Shown here in pieces: positions 15,948 through 23,495 of a stretch of 64,000 nucleotides of DNA. The number at the start of each line of letters is the position of its first letter. Position 1 is the stretch's first letter. Both the position numbers and the translations under genes were made by a program. This stretch comes from Constrictibacter sp. MBR-5 (GTDB lineage Bacteria; Pseudomonadota; Alphaproteobacteria; JAJUGE01). The stretch spans positions 1 to 64,000 of the forward strand of contig NZ_JBEPTK010000008.1 of NCBI RefSeq assembly GCF_040549485.1, in the 5' to 3' direction. Under the pieces are notes generated by a model that ran no database searches, was not told where the DNA came from, and worked only from the letters and a program-made list of their open reading frames with translations.

Positions 15948-18458
15948 GTGCCAGATGGTAAAAGGTCGTGGCTACTCTTCACGATCGGCGGCCTGCTGAT
16001 TGCCGCAGCGGTGGCGCTGGTCGGCGGTGGCGCGTGGCTGATCGCGCTCGGCGGGTCATGGTACTATGCGGCGGCCGGTGCGGGCCTTCTCCTGACGGGC
16101 ATCCTGCTGCTGGCACGGCGCCCTTCGGCCCTCGGCGTCTACGCCCTGGTCGTCTTCGGGACGCTCGCCTGGGCGCTATGGGAAGCGGGCCTCGACTGGT
16201 GGCCTCTGGCGGCGCGGGGCGGCATCGTCTTCGTCATCGGTATCCTCCTCCTCTTGCCATGGGTTACGCGCGGCCTGACCGCCGGCGGCAATGTGCCGGC
16301 ACGTCACCCGGCCTCGGCGTTGCGCGGAGGCGGGCTGCCGCTCGCAGCGGTATTGGCGCTCGCACTCGTGGTCGCCGTCTCCTCCTGGTTCACCGATCGG
16401 CATCGTGTCGCGGGTATGGTCGCCGCGCTCGGTCCCGATGCGCCACAGCCGGTGCTCGGGGCTCGCCCCGTCCCCGACGGCGAGTGGCACGCCTACGGTC
16501 GCACCGGATACGGTCAGCGCTATTCGCCCCTCGACCAGATCACGCCCCGCAACGTGGGGGACCTCGAGGTCGCCTGGACCTATCGGACGGGCGATATGCG
16601 CGGCCAGCCGGGCGACCCGGTGGAGACCACGTTCCAGGTCACGCCGCTGAAGATCGGCGACCGGTTGTTCCTGTGCACGCCGCACCAGTTCGTGATCGCG
16701 CTCGACGCAACAAACGGCGAGGAGATCTGGCGCTACAACCCCGAAATCCGCGGCGAACTGGCGCTCCAGCACCTCACCTGCCGCGGCCTGTCCTATCACG
16801 CGCCGGCCACCGCCGCGGCGACCGCTGCACCCACTGTCGCCGCGCCGGCTTCCCCCGGAGCATCGCCGGATGATGAGATTCGCACTTCCTCGATCACCCT
16901 GCCCGTCGCCGCGGACGGCCCGTCCGTGGTCGAAGACTGTCCGGCGAAGCTGTTCATGCCCACTGCCGACGGCCGCCTTATCGCCCTGGATCCGGAGAGC
17001 GGCGCTGTCTGCCGCAGTTTCGGCGGCGGGCGCGGCCAGATCGACCTCTGGGCGAACATGCCCCACGCCGACCCGGGCGGCTACTACTCCACCTCCCCGG
17101 TGGTCGTCACCGACCGGCTGATCATCGTCGGCGGCACCGTGCTGGACAATGTCTCCACGACCGAGCCGTCGGGGGTGATCCGGGCATTCGACGTCGACAC
17201 AGGCGCGCTGGTCTGGAACTGGGATCCTGCCAAGCCGGAGGAAACGGCGCCCATCGATCCCGGCGAAACCTATACGGCCAATTCGCCGAACAGCTGGTCG
17301 ATATCGAGCGTCGACGAAGATCTCGGACTGGTCTATGTGCCGCTCGGCAACCAGCCGCCGGATCAGTGGGGCGGCAATCGCGGCGAGGCGGTGGAGCGCT
17401 TCTCCTCGTCCGTGGTGGCCCTGGATCTCGAGACAGGGGCGGTGCGGTGGGTGTTCCAGACGGTGCACCACGACCTCTGGGACTATGACGTACCGTCGCA
17501 GCCGAGTCTTGTCGACCTGACGATGAACGGCGAGACGGTGCCGGCACTGGTCCAGCCGACCAAGCAGGGCGAGATCTACGTGCTCGACCGGCGTACCGGC
17601 GAGCCGATCCTGCCGGTAACGGAGGTGCCAGCGCCGCAGGGGGCGGCTGCGGGCGATTGGACGGCCGCCACGCAGCCCGTGTCCGAGCTGTCCTACAATC
17701 CGCCGCCGCTGCAGGGCAGCGACATGTGGGGCGCGACGCTGTTCGACCAACTCGCCTGCCGGATCGCCTTCCATCGCCTGCGGTATGATGGGCGGTACAC
17801 GCCGCCCTCAACACAAGGGAGCTTGATCCACCCCGGAAATTTCGGCGTCTTCAACTGGGGTAGCGTCGCCGTCGATCCCGTCCGCCAGATCGCCTTCACG
17901 ACGCCCGCCTATCTCGCCTTCGTCTCGCGTCTGGTGCCCCGCCAGGACGACACCACCCTCTATGTGCAGGGCGACGACCGTCCGGAGAACAGCCTTCCGG
18001 CACTGAACGAGAATTTTGGCGCGCCCTTCGCCGTTCAACTCAGCGCGTTCACCTCCGTCCTCGGACTTCCCTGCACGGCACCCCCTTGGGGCTACGTTTC
18101 GGCAGCGGACCTGACCACCGGCGAGATCGTCTGGCAGCACAAGAACGGCACGGTGCGCGACGCCGCGCCCATCCCGCTGCCCCTCCGCATGGGCGTGCCC
18201 AGCCTCGGCGGCCCCATCATGACCGCAGGCGGTGTCGCCTTCCTCTCCGGGACGATCGACTATTATGTCAGGGCGTACGACGTGACCGACGGCGAGCAGC
18301 TGTGGGAGGCACGGCTTCCGGCCGGCGGACAAGCCACGCCGATGACCTATCTCGGCGCCGACGGCCGCCAATACGTTCTGGTCGTCGCGGGTGGGCACGG
18401 GTCGCTCGGCACGAAGGCCGGGGACTATGTGATCGCCTACGCCCTGCCAGCCTCGTAG
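15948..18458 (+). CDS. gcd: Membrane-bound PQQ-dependent glucose dehydrogenase
   Basis: 836 residues, close to the usual ~800. The first ~150 contain five hydrophobic helices that anchor the enzyme and bind ubiquinone. The rest is a PQQ-type propeller that oxidises glucose to gluconolactone in the periplasm. It closely follows E. coli Gcd: YGRTGYGQRYSPLDQI at the propeller start, catalytic-region HHDLWDYDVPSQP (Asp512/Asp514), Lys539 in PTKQGEIYVLDRRTGEP, SDMWGATLFDQL, and LPAGGQATPMTY near the end. An Ala/Pro-rich insert at about 285-310 is unusual. The GTG start is supported by GGGAGAAG. PQQ synthesis genes are not in the window. Confidence 0.93.
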   Translation: MPDGKRSWLLFTIGGLLIAAAVALVGGGAWLIALGGSWYYAAAGAGLLLTGILLLARRPSALGVYALVVFGTLAWALWEAGLDWWPLAARGGIVFVIGILLLLPWVTRGLTAGGNVPARHPASALRGGGLPLAAVLALALVVAVSSWFTDRHRVAGMVAALGPDAPQPVLGARPVPDGEWHAYGRTGYGQRYSPLDQITPRNVGDLEVAWTYRTGDMRGQPGDPVETTFQVTPLKIGDRLFLCTPHQFVIALDATNGEEIWRYNPEIRGELALQHLTCRGLSYHAPATAAATAAPTVAAPASPGASPDDEIRTSSITLPVAADGPSVVEDCPAKLFMPTADGRLIALDPESGAVCRSFGGGRGQIDLWANMPHADPGGYYSTSPVVVTDRLIIVGGTVLDNVSTTEPSGVIRAFDVDTGALVWNWDPAKPEETAPIDPGETYTANSPNSWSISSVDEDLGLVYVPLGNQPPDQWGGNRGEAVERFSSSVVALDLETGAVRWVFQTVHHDLWDYDVPSQPSLVDLTMNGETVPALVQPTKQGEIYVLDRRTGEPILPVTEVPAPQGAAAGDWTAATQPVSELSYNPPPLQGSDMWGATLFDQLACRIAFHRLRYDGRYTPPSTQGSLIHPGNFGVFNWGSVAVDPVRQIAFTTPAYLAFVSRLVPRQDDTTLYVQGDDRPENSLPALNENFGAPFAVQLSAFTSVLGLPCTAPPWGYVSAADLTTGEIVWQHKNGTVRDAAPIPLPLRMGVPSLGGPIMTAGGVAFLSGTIDYYVRAYDVTDGEQLWEARLPAGGQATPMTYLGADGRQYVLVVAGGHGSLGTKAGDYVIAYALPAS

Positions 18459-18531
18459 CGGCAGCGGAGCGCGAGGCTCGGCGGGTTGGGCAACCACCGG
18501 GGAGCCCGCTGGAGCCACGCTCCCTCCTTCA

Positions 18532-19347
18532 TCAAAAGCCGCTAGCCCCGGAAACGCTCTCCTCCGGCGGCGCGCCGGTACGCCGCCCCTGCCGGCGCCG
18601 GTAGCCGTCCTGGACCGATCGAACGTAGCGGATCGTCTCCGCGTAAGGGGGGATTCCACCGTATTTCTTCACGGCGCCCTCGCCCGCGTTGTATCCGGCG
18701 AGCGCCAGTGACAGGTCGCCGCCGAAGTGATCGAGCAGCCATGCGAGATAGCGGGTACCGCCGGCCACGTTCTCTGCTGCGTCGAACACGTCGCGTACGC
18801 CGAACCGCCGCGCCGTGTCGGGCATGAGTTGCATCAGTCCGGCGGCCATTCGTGGCGAAACGGCTCTGGGACGAAAGCCGCTCTCCGCCGAAATGACCGC
18901 AAGGATCAGCTCCGGGTCGAGCCCATGACGGTCCGCTTGGTCGACGACGAGCCCGCGAATGGCCGCCGGCGCCGCACGAGTCTCAGCGTCCGGCTGGTCC
19001 TCGTCTTCCTCATGGCACAGCGGCGCGGCGCTCGGCTGCGGCAGTCGCCGGAGAATCGCAGCGGCCCCCATGTGGCCCAGGTCCGCCGCCGCCTGCATGA
19101 TCGAAGCGGCTGCCGCGATCTGCCCGCCGTTGAGGAGCGTCCATCCGAGTTCGTAGGCGGCGTCGGCGTCTCGTCGGGCGCTGGTGCAGTATGTCTCCAC
19201 GACGGCGCCGACCTCGGCAGAAGCGCCCAATGTCCCTTGGACCGGCGTCTCGGCGGCAACGGACGCAGCGGATGGCGTCGGAGACGCCGCTAAGAACGCA
19301 GCGAGAAGGGCTGCCGTCGGCTCGCGCGAAATCCGTCCCAAGGACAT
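18532..19347 (-). CDS. Lytic transglycosylase with SLT domain
   Basis: 271 residues: a signal-like hydrophobic N-terminus, a small Ala-rich helical region (about 45-105) reminiscent of Sel1-type repeats, then a transglycosylase domain. The catalytic Glu155 sits in ISAESGF, followed by AAGLMQLMP, and further on by AGYNAGEGAVKKYGG and a Tyr-rich PYAETIRYVRSV. It cleaves peptidoglycan with formation of anhydro-muramic ends. It is transcribed divergently from the exosortase module; it may open the wall for secretion or simply be a neighbour. Confidence 0.85.
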   Translation of the reverse strand: MSLGRISREPTAALLAAFLAASPTPSAASVAAETPVQGTLGASAEVGAVVETYCTSARRDADAAYELGWTLLNGGQIAAAASIMQAAADLGHMGAAAILRRLPQPSAAPLCHEEDEDQPDAETRAAPAAIRGLVVDQADRHGLDPELILAVISAESGFRPRAVSPRMAAGLMQLMPDTARRFGVRDVFDAAENVAGGTRYLAWLLDHFGGDLSLALAGYNAGEGAVKKYGGIPPYAETIRYVRSVQDGYRRRQGRRTGAPPEESVSGASGF

Positions 19348-19591
19348 CAGCAGTCTGGCCTCGACATCGCCCGCCCGTTTGACGAGGTGCCACAGAATCA
19401 GCGGCGCCAGGAGAGCCGACTAGCCGACGGAAAGACTGAGTGAGAGCCGATCATCATGCGCCCGACATAGCGCGCATAAGCCATTTGTTGGTCCAACGTC
19501 GGAATGCGCAGAACATTACCAACAAAGGCCGAATGTCTCCGAGCTGCAATGGATGAGAGCGTATCGCCTCTATTTCGTTCGGGAGGACACG

Positions 19592-19873
19592 ATGCGAAAG
19601 CTCGCCACCATGTTCGCCGTCGCGATGTTGGGCGCCGCCGCAGCGCCACCAGTGCTCGCCCAGTCGGTCTCGCTTCCGTCCGTGGCGAACGCGAATGCTC
19701 TCAGCGCAGTCTCGAGGCCGCGTCCGGAGAGGCCGAGGCCGAAGCCGAAGCCCATGCCGGGGCCGATAGCCGGGGCCGGACTCCCGCTCCTGCTGATCGG
19801 CGGGGCATACCTCCTGCTGCGCCGCCGGCGCCGCAATGCCACCGAGAGCCATGCCGAGGCTTCAGCGGAGTAG
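19592..19873 (+). CDS. Tiny secreted protein with C-terminal sorting-type tail (candidate exosortase substrate)
   Basis: 93 residues from the ATG preceded by GGGAGG. An N-terminal signal peptide (about 1-23, ending VLA) leads to a ~20-residue Ser/Ala region and then a Pro/Arg/Lys-rich stretch (about 42-56). The tail has the tripartite form of exosortase targets: motif GPIAGAGLP (57-65), a hydrophobic helix (about 64-76) and five arginines (77-81), plus a short polar extension. If cut at the motif, only about 35-40 residues would be displayed. It lies directly upstream of an exosortase-like gene. The signal, helix and Arg cluster are read directly; substrate status is inferred. Confidence 0.75.
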   Translation: MRKLATMFAVAMLGAAAAPPVLAQSVSLPSVANANALSAVSRPRPERPRPKPKPMPGPIAGAGLPLLLIGGAYLLLRRRRRNATESHAEASAE

Positions 19874-19924
19874 CGCGCCCGGAGCCCCGGGCACCGGGGC
19901 AACTGCCTATCACCACGAGGTTGT

Positions 19925-19967
19925 GGGAACCGGCGCAAATGGCCATTGGTCACTTGCGCCGGTTCCC
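19925..19967 (+). terminator. Perfect 14-bp hairpin between candidate substrate and exosortase
   Basis: GGGAACCGGCGCAA (19925-19938) is exactly complementary to 19954-19967, with a 15-base loop. It sits 51 bases after the small protein gene and ends 18 bases before the exosortase start. There is no T tract. Such an intercistronic stem could reduce read-through or stabilise the upstream message, giving much more substrate than sortase. Confidence 0.6.
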
Positions 19968-19985
19968 GTTGCCAGGCAAGGGACG

Positions 19986-20810
19986 ATGCATGCCACGACG
20001 CTTCCGCCGCGGGGCAAGCTGCTCGGCGGCCTCGCCGCCGCCGGTATCACGAACGGGCTACTGAACCGGGTGGTAGACACGGTGGCAACCGACGGCCTCG
20101 CCGGCGGGATAGCCGGAACCTTCGGAATCAGTGCACTCGTCTGGATCGCAGCCTGCATGTGCGTCACGCAGGCATGGACGGCGCAGCGGGAGCCCGCAGG
20201 GGCGTGGGACATCGCTTGCGGTTGGATCGCGGCCGCGATGCTGTGCATTCCTTCGGACGTCGTGAGCTGGGTGACGGTCAGCGGCGTCGCACTCTACTTC
20301 ATCAAGCGGACAGCACCCTCGTCAGCACTACGGCGTGCCGCGGTCATTCTCTTCGCGATTACGATCCCATGCTTCTGGAGCAGGATCCTCTTCGCCCTGT
20401 TGAGCGATTCCATCCTCTCGGCGGACGCGTTTCTCGTCAGCGCCGTGATAGGGACAGAGCGAAACGGGAACGTCTTCGAGACCGCCGACGGGACCGGTGC
20501 GATCTGGATCGCGCCCGGCTGTTCCTCCCTCGCCAACGTATCCCTGGCCATCCTGTGCTGGACGCTCTTCGTGAACGTGGGGGCTGGCAACCAAGCCAAC
20601 GCGACCAAAGCGCTGTTCTGGTGCAGCCTCTCCGCCGCCGCCGTCATAGCCATAAACGTCGGGCGCATGGCGCTCGTCGGGCTCGAACCGCAATTCTACG
20701 ACGCGGTCCACGGTCGGGTCGGCAGCGCGATCGCGGGCTGGCTCACGCTCGGTGCAATGGTCGCGATCTCTTTCCAGGGTATTCGCCATGACCGCCGCGC
20801 GCATTCATGA
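19986..20810 (+). CDS. Exosortase/archaeosortase family transpeptidase
   Basis: 274 residues with about eight hydrophobic helices. The three invariant exosortase residues are present in order: Cys179 (IAPGCSSLANVSLA), Arg227 (AINVGRMALVG) and His242 (AVHGRVGSAIAGW). The preceding segment GTERNGNVFETADG matches the GN(V/I) strand that exosortases have just before the active-site Cys. Such enzymes cut C-terminal tripartite sorting signals at the outer face of the inner membrane. The protein is shorter than XrtA-type enzymes and lacks a fused EpsI domain. The ATG at 19986 has CAAGGGA upstream. It overlaps the following gene by 23 bases. The subclass is unknown; the family call is strong. Confidence 0.85.
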   Translation: MHATTLPPRGKLLGGLAAAGITNGLLNRVVDTVATDGLAGGIAGTFGISALVWIAACMCVTQAWTAQREPAGAWDIACGWIAAAMLCIPSDVVSWVTVSGVALYFIKRTAPSSALRRAAVILFAITIPCFWSRILFALLSDSILSADAFLVSAVIGTERNGNVFETADGTGAIWIAPGCSSLANVSLAILCWTLFVNVGAGNQANATKALFWCSLSAAAVIAINVGRMALVGLEPQFYDAVHGRVGSAIAGWLTLGAMVAISFQGIRHDRRAHS

Positions 20811-21270
20811 AGCCGCGTTGCTGCTGCTTCTCTGCATCGGCTTGTCGTTGAAAATCCTGTTGCCGAGCAAGCCGCCCCCCTATCCCGTGCCGATCGTCTC
20901 GGAGACCTTCGCGGCATTCCTACAGTCCAGGGGCTTCACGGTCATTCCGTCGGCCTCACTGGCCGACCTCGGTGCCGTTCGTGCCATTTCCGGGCCGTGC
21001 GAACTACTGGCCCTGAACGTGGTGCCGCAAGGCTGGCAGCGGGACGTCGTTCGCAGCCAAGCGGAGCCGGAGGACACGATCCTCTTCATCTTCGACGGCA
21101 CCGCCTATGCGGAACAGCCGGTCCTTCTGACATGGGTCGCCCATTATCATGCGCGGTTGACCCACTCGCTGCACATGAACGGCGTCCTGCGCCCCGTGAT
21201 TGCGATCGTCGCATCGCCCGGTTGCGACCTTACCGGAATGAATTGGCCGAAGATGACGATCGCCAATTAA
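20788..21270 (+). CDS. Membrane-anchored periplasmic protein linked to the exosortase, unknown family
   Basis: 160 residues with one N-terminal hydrophobic helix (about 10-26) followed by a Pro-rich linker (PSKPPPYPVP) and a soluble domain with two cysteines (Cys71 in GPCELL, Cys146 in SPGCDL). In outline it resembles the EpsI-type accessory proteins found with exosortases, an anchored periplasmic domain, but I see no clear sequence match. It begins inside the exosortase gene, so the two are translationally coupled. A role in substrate maturation or acceptor supply is inferred from context only. Confidence 0.7.
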   Translation: MTAARIHEAALLLLLCIGLSLKILLPSKPPPYPVPIVSETFAAFLQSRGFTVIPSASLADLGAVRAISGPCELLALNVVPQGWQRDVVRSQAEPEDTILFIFDGTAYAEQPVLLTWVAHYHARLTHSLHMNGVLRPVIAIVASPGCDLTGMNWPKMTIAN

Positions 21271-21374
21271 CAGCACATCCGATCCGCCGAAAGACTGTAT
21301 CCAATAGGCCGAAACGACGAAATCCCGCGCGCGTGTTAGCCAATTCCGACTGAATAGACAGTTGGTGGGGTCAT

Positions 21375-22376
21375 ATGCGAAGCGGATCGGTTTTGATCGT
21401 CGGCGGCGCTGGATATATCGGATCGCATGTTGCGAAAGCTGCGGCGATGTCCGGGTACGAGCCGGTGGTCCTGGACAATCTTTCCGCGGGGCATCGCTGG
21501 GCCGTCCGGTGGGGGCCCCTCGTTCAGGCGGACTGCCGCGACGAGGACGCGCTGGCCCGCACGATCCGCGTCCACCGACCGCACACCGTGGTCCACTTGG
21601 CCGGCCGCACGTCCGTTGCGGAATCGATGCAATCCCCTGATCGCTACTATGAAGAAAACCTCTGCGGGTCGCTCGCACTGCTGCGGGCCATGATCGAGAG
21701 CGACTGCCGCAACATCGTCTTCTCCTCGACGGCAGCGGTCTATGGCGAGCCTCTTGAACTGCCGGTCGCCGAAAGCCATCCGCTGCAGCCCTGCAACCCC
21801 TACGGCGAGACCAAACTGGCGGTCGAGCGCGCCATCGCCTGGCATGCACGGGCATACGGTATCCGCTATGCCATCCTGCGCTATTTCAATGCGGCTGGAG
21901 CGGATCCAGACGGCGAGATCGGCGAGGAGCATATGCCGGAAACACATCTGGTGCCGCTGGCTATCCTGGCGGCACTAGGCCGGGGCGACCGGCTGCGCAT
22001 CTTCGGCCGCCACTATCCGACCGCCGACGGCACCGCAATCAGGGATTTCGTCCACGTCACCGACCTTGCCGCGGCGCATGTCGCCGGCATCCGCCACCTG
22101 CTCGCGGGCGGTTCCGACGTCTCCCTCAATGTCGGAACCGGCAGGGGAGCGTCGATCATGGATGTCCTCGGGGCCGTGCGTGATGTCGTGGGCAAGCCTG
22201 TGCCGTACGAGACTGCCGAGCCGCGCCGCGGCGACCCGGCCATCCTGATCGCGGGCGGCGACCTCATCAGGTCGCGCTTCGCATGGGTACCGCAGTTCTC
22301 CGGACTCTCGGAGATCGTCCAATCCGCCGCGGCGTGGCATAGTAGTCGCCTAGCGCAAGTCTTCACGCCATTGTGA
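21375..22376 (+). CDS. galE: UDP-glucose 4-epimerase
   Basis: 333 residues, usual length for GalE. It has an NAD-binding GGAGYIGS (10-17), catalytic Ser117/Ser118 with Tyr143 and Lys147 (YGETK), and the GalE-type RYFNAAGADPDGEIGEEHMPETHLVPL block. It interconverts UDP-glucose and UDP-galactose (or the N-acetyl forms) and so supplies a precursor to the polysaccharide locus that follows. GGTGGGG precedes the ATG. It lies 104 bases after the exosortase module on the same strand. Confidence 0.9.
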   Translation: MRSGSVLIVGGAGYIGSHVAKAAAMSGYEPVVLDNLSAGHRWAVRWGPLVQADCRDEDALARTIRVHRPHTVVHLAGRTSVAESMQSPDRYYEENLCGSLALLRAMIESDCRNIVFSSTAAVYGEPLELPVAESHPLQPCNPYGETKLAVERAIAWHARAYGIRYAILRYFNAAGADPDGEIGEEHMPETHLVPLAILAALGRGDRLRIFGRHYPTADGTAIRDFVHVTDLAAAHVAGIRHLLAGGSDVSLNVGTGRGASIMDVLGAVRDVVGKPVPYETAEPRRGDPAILIAGGDLIRSRFAWVPQFSGLSEIVQSAAAWHSSRLAQVFTPL

Positions 22377-22709
22377 AGCAGAATGGCGTGAAGCGTCGCA
22401 CGCGGTAACGCGTGATAATCGGAAGCTGACGCATGACGAGGAGGCTATCTAGGGCGAAGATTCTCTTGGCTAAAGAGCTTTTTCGGCCTCTGCATGTGGC
22501 ACCGCCGGGGAGCTATTTGCACCGTACGATGTTACGTCCGACCTGTGATCTCTATCACGATGGCTATTGCGTACGCCTATAAGATAATAGCGTTTAAATT
22601 CGCTCTAGTATTAATCTGTTATTAACAAATAGGCGTTTGAGGGAGTGAGGATCGCCTGGGGAAGCAAGGCAAGGTCGTCGGTACGGGAGTAAACGGAGGG
22701 GCGGCTAAC
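22377..22709 (+). promoter_or_regulatory. AT-richer control region upstream of the regulator and exopolysaccharide genes
   Basis: 333 bases without a gene, clearly lower in GC than the surroundings, especially 22570-22640. It contains a small hairpin right after galE (CACGCG 22399-22404 with CGCGTG 22409-22414), a CRP-like palindrome at 22544-22559, a near-palindrome AGCGTTTAAATTCGCT at about 22589-22604 and a good ribosome-binding site (ACGGAGGGG) before the regulator. This looks like the main regulated promoter of the locus. The exact -35/-10 elements are not clear. Confidence 0.6.
22544..22559. promoter_or_regulatory. CRP/FNR-like operator
   Basis: TGTGATCTCTATCACG matches the Crp-family consensus TGTGA-N6-TCACA with a single mismatch, and its inner arms GTGAT/ATCAC are perfectly symmetric. 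It lies about 150 bases before the regulator start, within the AT-rich control region. A Crp- or Fnr-family protein, possibly sensing cyclic nucleotide or another ligand, could control the exopolysaccharide genes from here. Confidence 0.45.
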
Positions 22710-23471
22710 ATGTTGGATTCTCACAACACCAAGGGTGCATCGCCCGGGCCGGCCGCAGTGGTCGGGCTCGGTACACCGAACATGAACGGTACGGGCATGG
22801 GGGGCGAAGACGCGGCGCGAGCCACCTTCTCGGTGGTTCTGATCGACAACAACGCATTCAGCCGCGAATGCACTATCGGCGCACTGGGAACCGTCTACGG
22901 TGGGGCTTCCATCATCGGATGCGCCAGCGTCGCCGACCTACCGCGGCACGACTTGCGAAACGGAACCGTTCATATCGCGTTGCTCAACGCCCACGGAAAG
23001 CGGGCGAGCGATCCCGCCATCGAGGGCGCCCTGACCGAGTTGCGCGAGCGGCTCGGTTCCGTCGCCGTCGTGCTGATCGCGGACCAAGACAGCGGAGACC
23101 GGGTGATCGAGGCGCTGGGTCACGGCATCCGGGGCTACATCCCCGCCACGGCCAGCCTGAAGGTGGCAGTCGAGGCGATGCGGCTCGTGGAGGCCGGCGG
23201 AACCTACATCCCTGCTGACAGCCTGCTGAACTATTCGCTCACGCGGTCCAGCAATGGCACGGCGCTGAACGGCCACCAGTTTACCCCGCGACAGATGGCC
23301 GTGCTCCAGCGGATCCAGCAGGGCAAGGCGAACAAGATCATCGCGCACGAACTGTCGATGAGCGAAAGCACCGTCAAAGTTCATATCCGCAACATCATGC
23401 AGAAGCTGAAGGCGACCAATCGGACCGAGGTCGCCTTCAGGACACGCAATCTGTTCCGGCCGGAAGAATAG
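22710..23471 (+). CDS. LuxR/NarL-family regulator with a degenerate receiver domain
   Basis: 253 residues: a ~35-residue polar leader, a receiver-like domain (about 40-165) and a LuxR-type helix-turn-helix (about 191-248, with NKIIAHELSMSESTVKVHIRNIMQKL). The receiver is probably not phosphorylated. The phospho-acceptor Asp is Asn93 (HIALLNAHG), the acidic pair at the start is reduced to one Asp (LIDNN), and the conserved Lys position near the end reads Ala145 (GYIPATA). It precedes the BY-kinase gene by 24 bases. A transcriptional regulator of the exopolysaccharide genes is the natural inference. The start has ACGGAGGGG upstream. Confidence 0.85.
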   Translation: MLDSHNTKGASPGPAAVVGLGTPNMNGTGMGGEDAARATFSVVLIDNNAFSRECTIGALGTVYGGASIIGCASVADLPRHDLRNGTVHIALLNAHGKRASDPAIEGALTELRERLGSVAVVLIADQDSGDRVIEALGHGIRGYIPATASLKVAVEAMRLVEAGGTYIPADSLLNYSLTRSSNGTALNGHQFTPRQMAVLQRIQQGKANKIIAHELSMSESTVKVHIRNIMQKLKATNRTEVAFRTRNLFRPEE

Positions 23472-23495
23472 ACCCACCCGCTGGAGTCCAGATCC

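Noticed and set aside
22488-22530. A sigma-54 promoter (TGGCAC ... TTGCA) upstream of the regulator
   Set aside because: The spacing between the two elements is much too long for the -24/-12 consensus.
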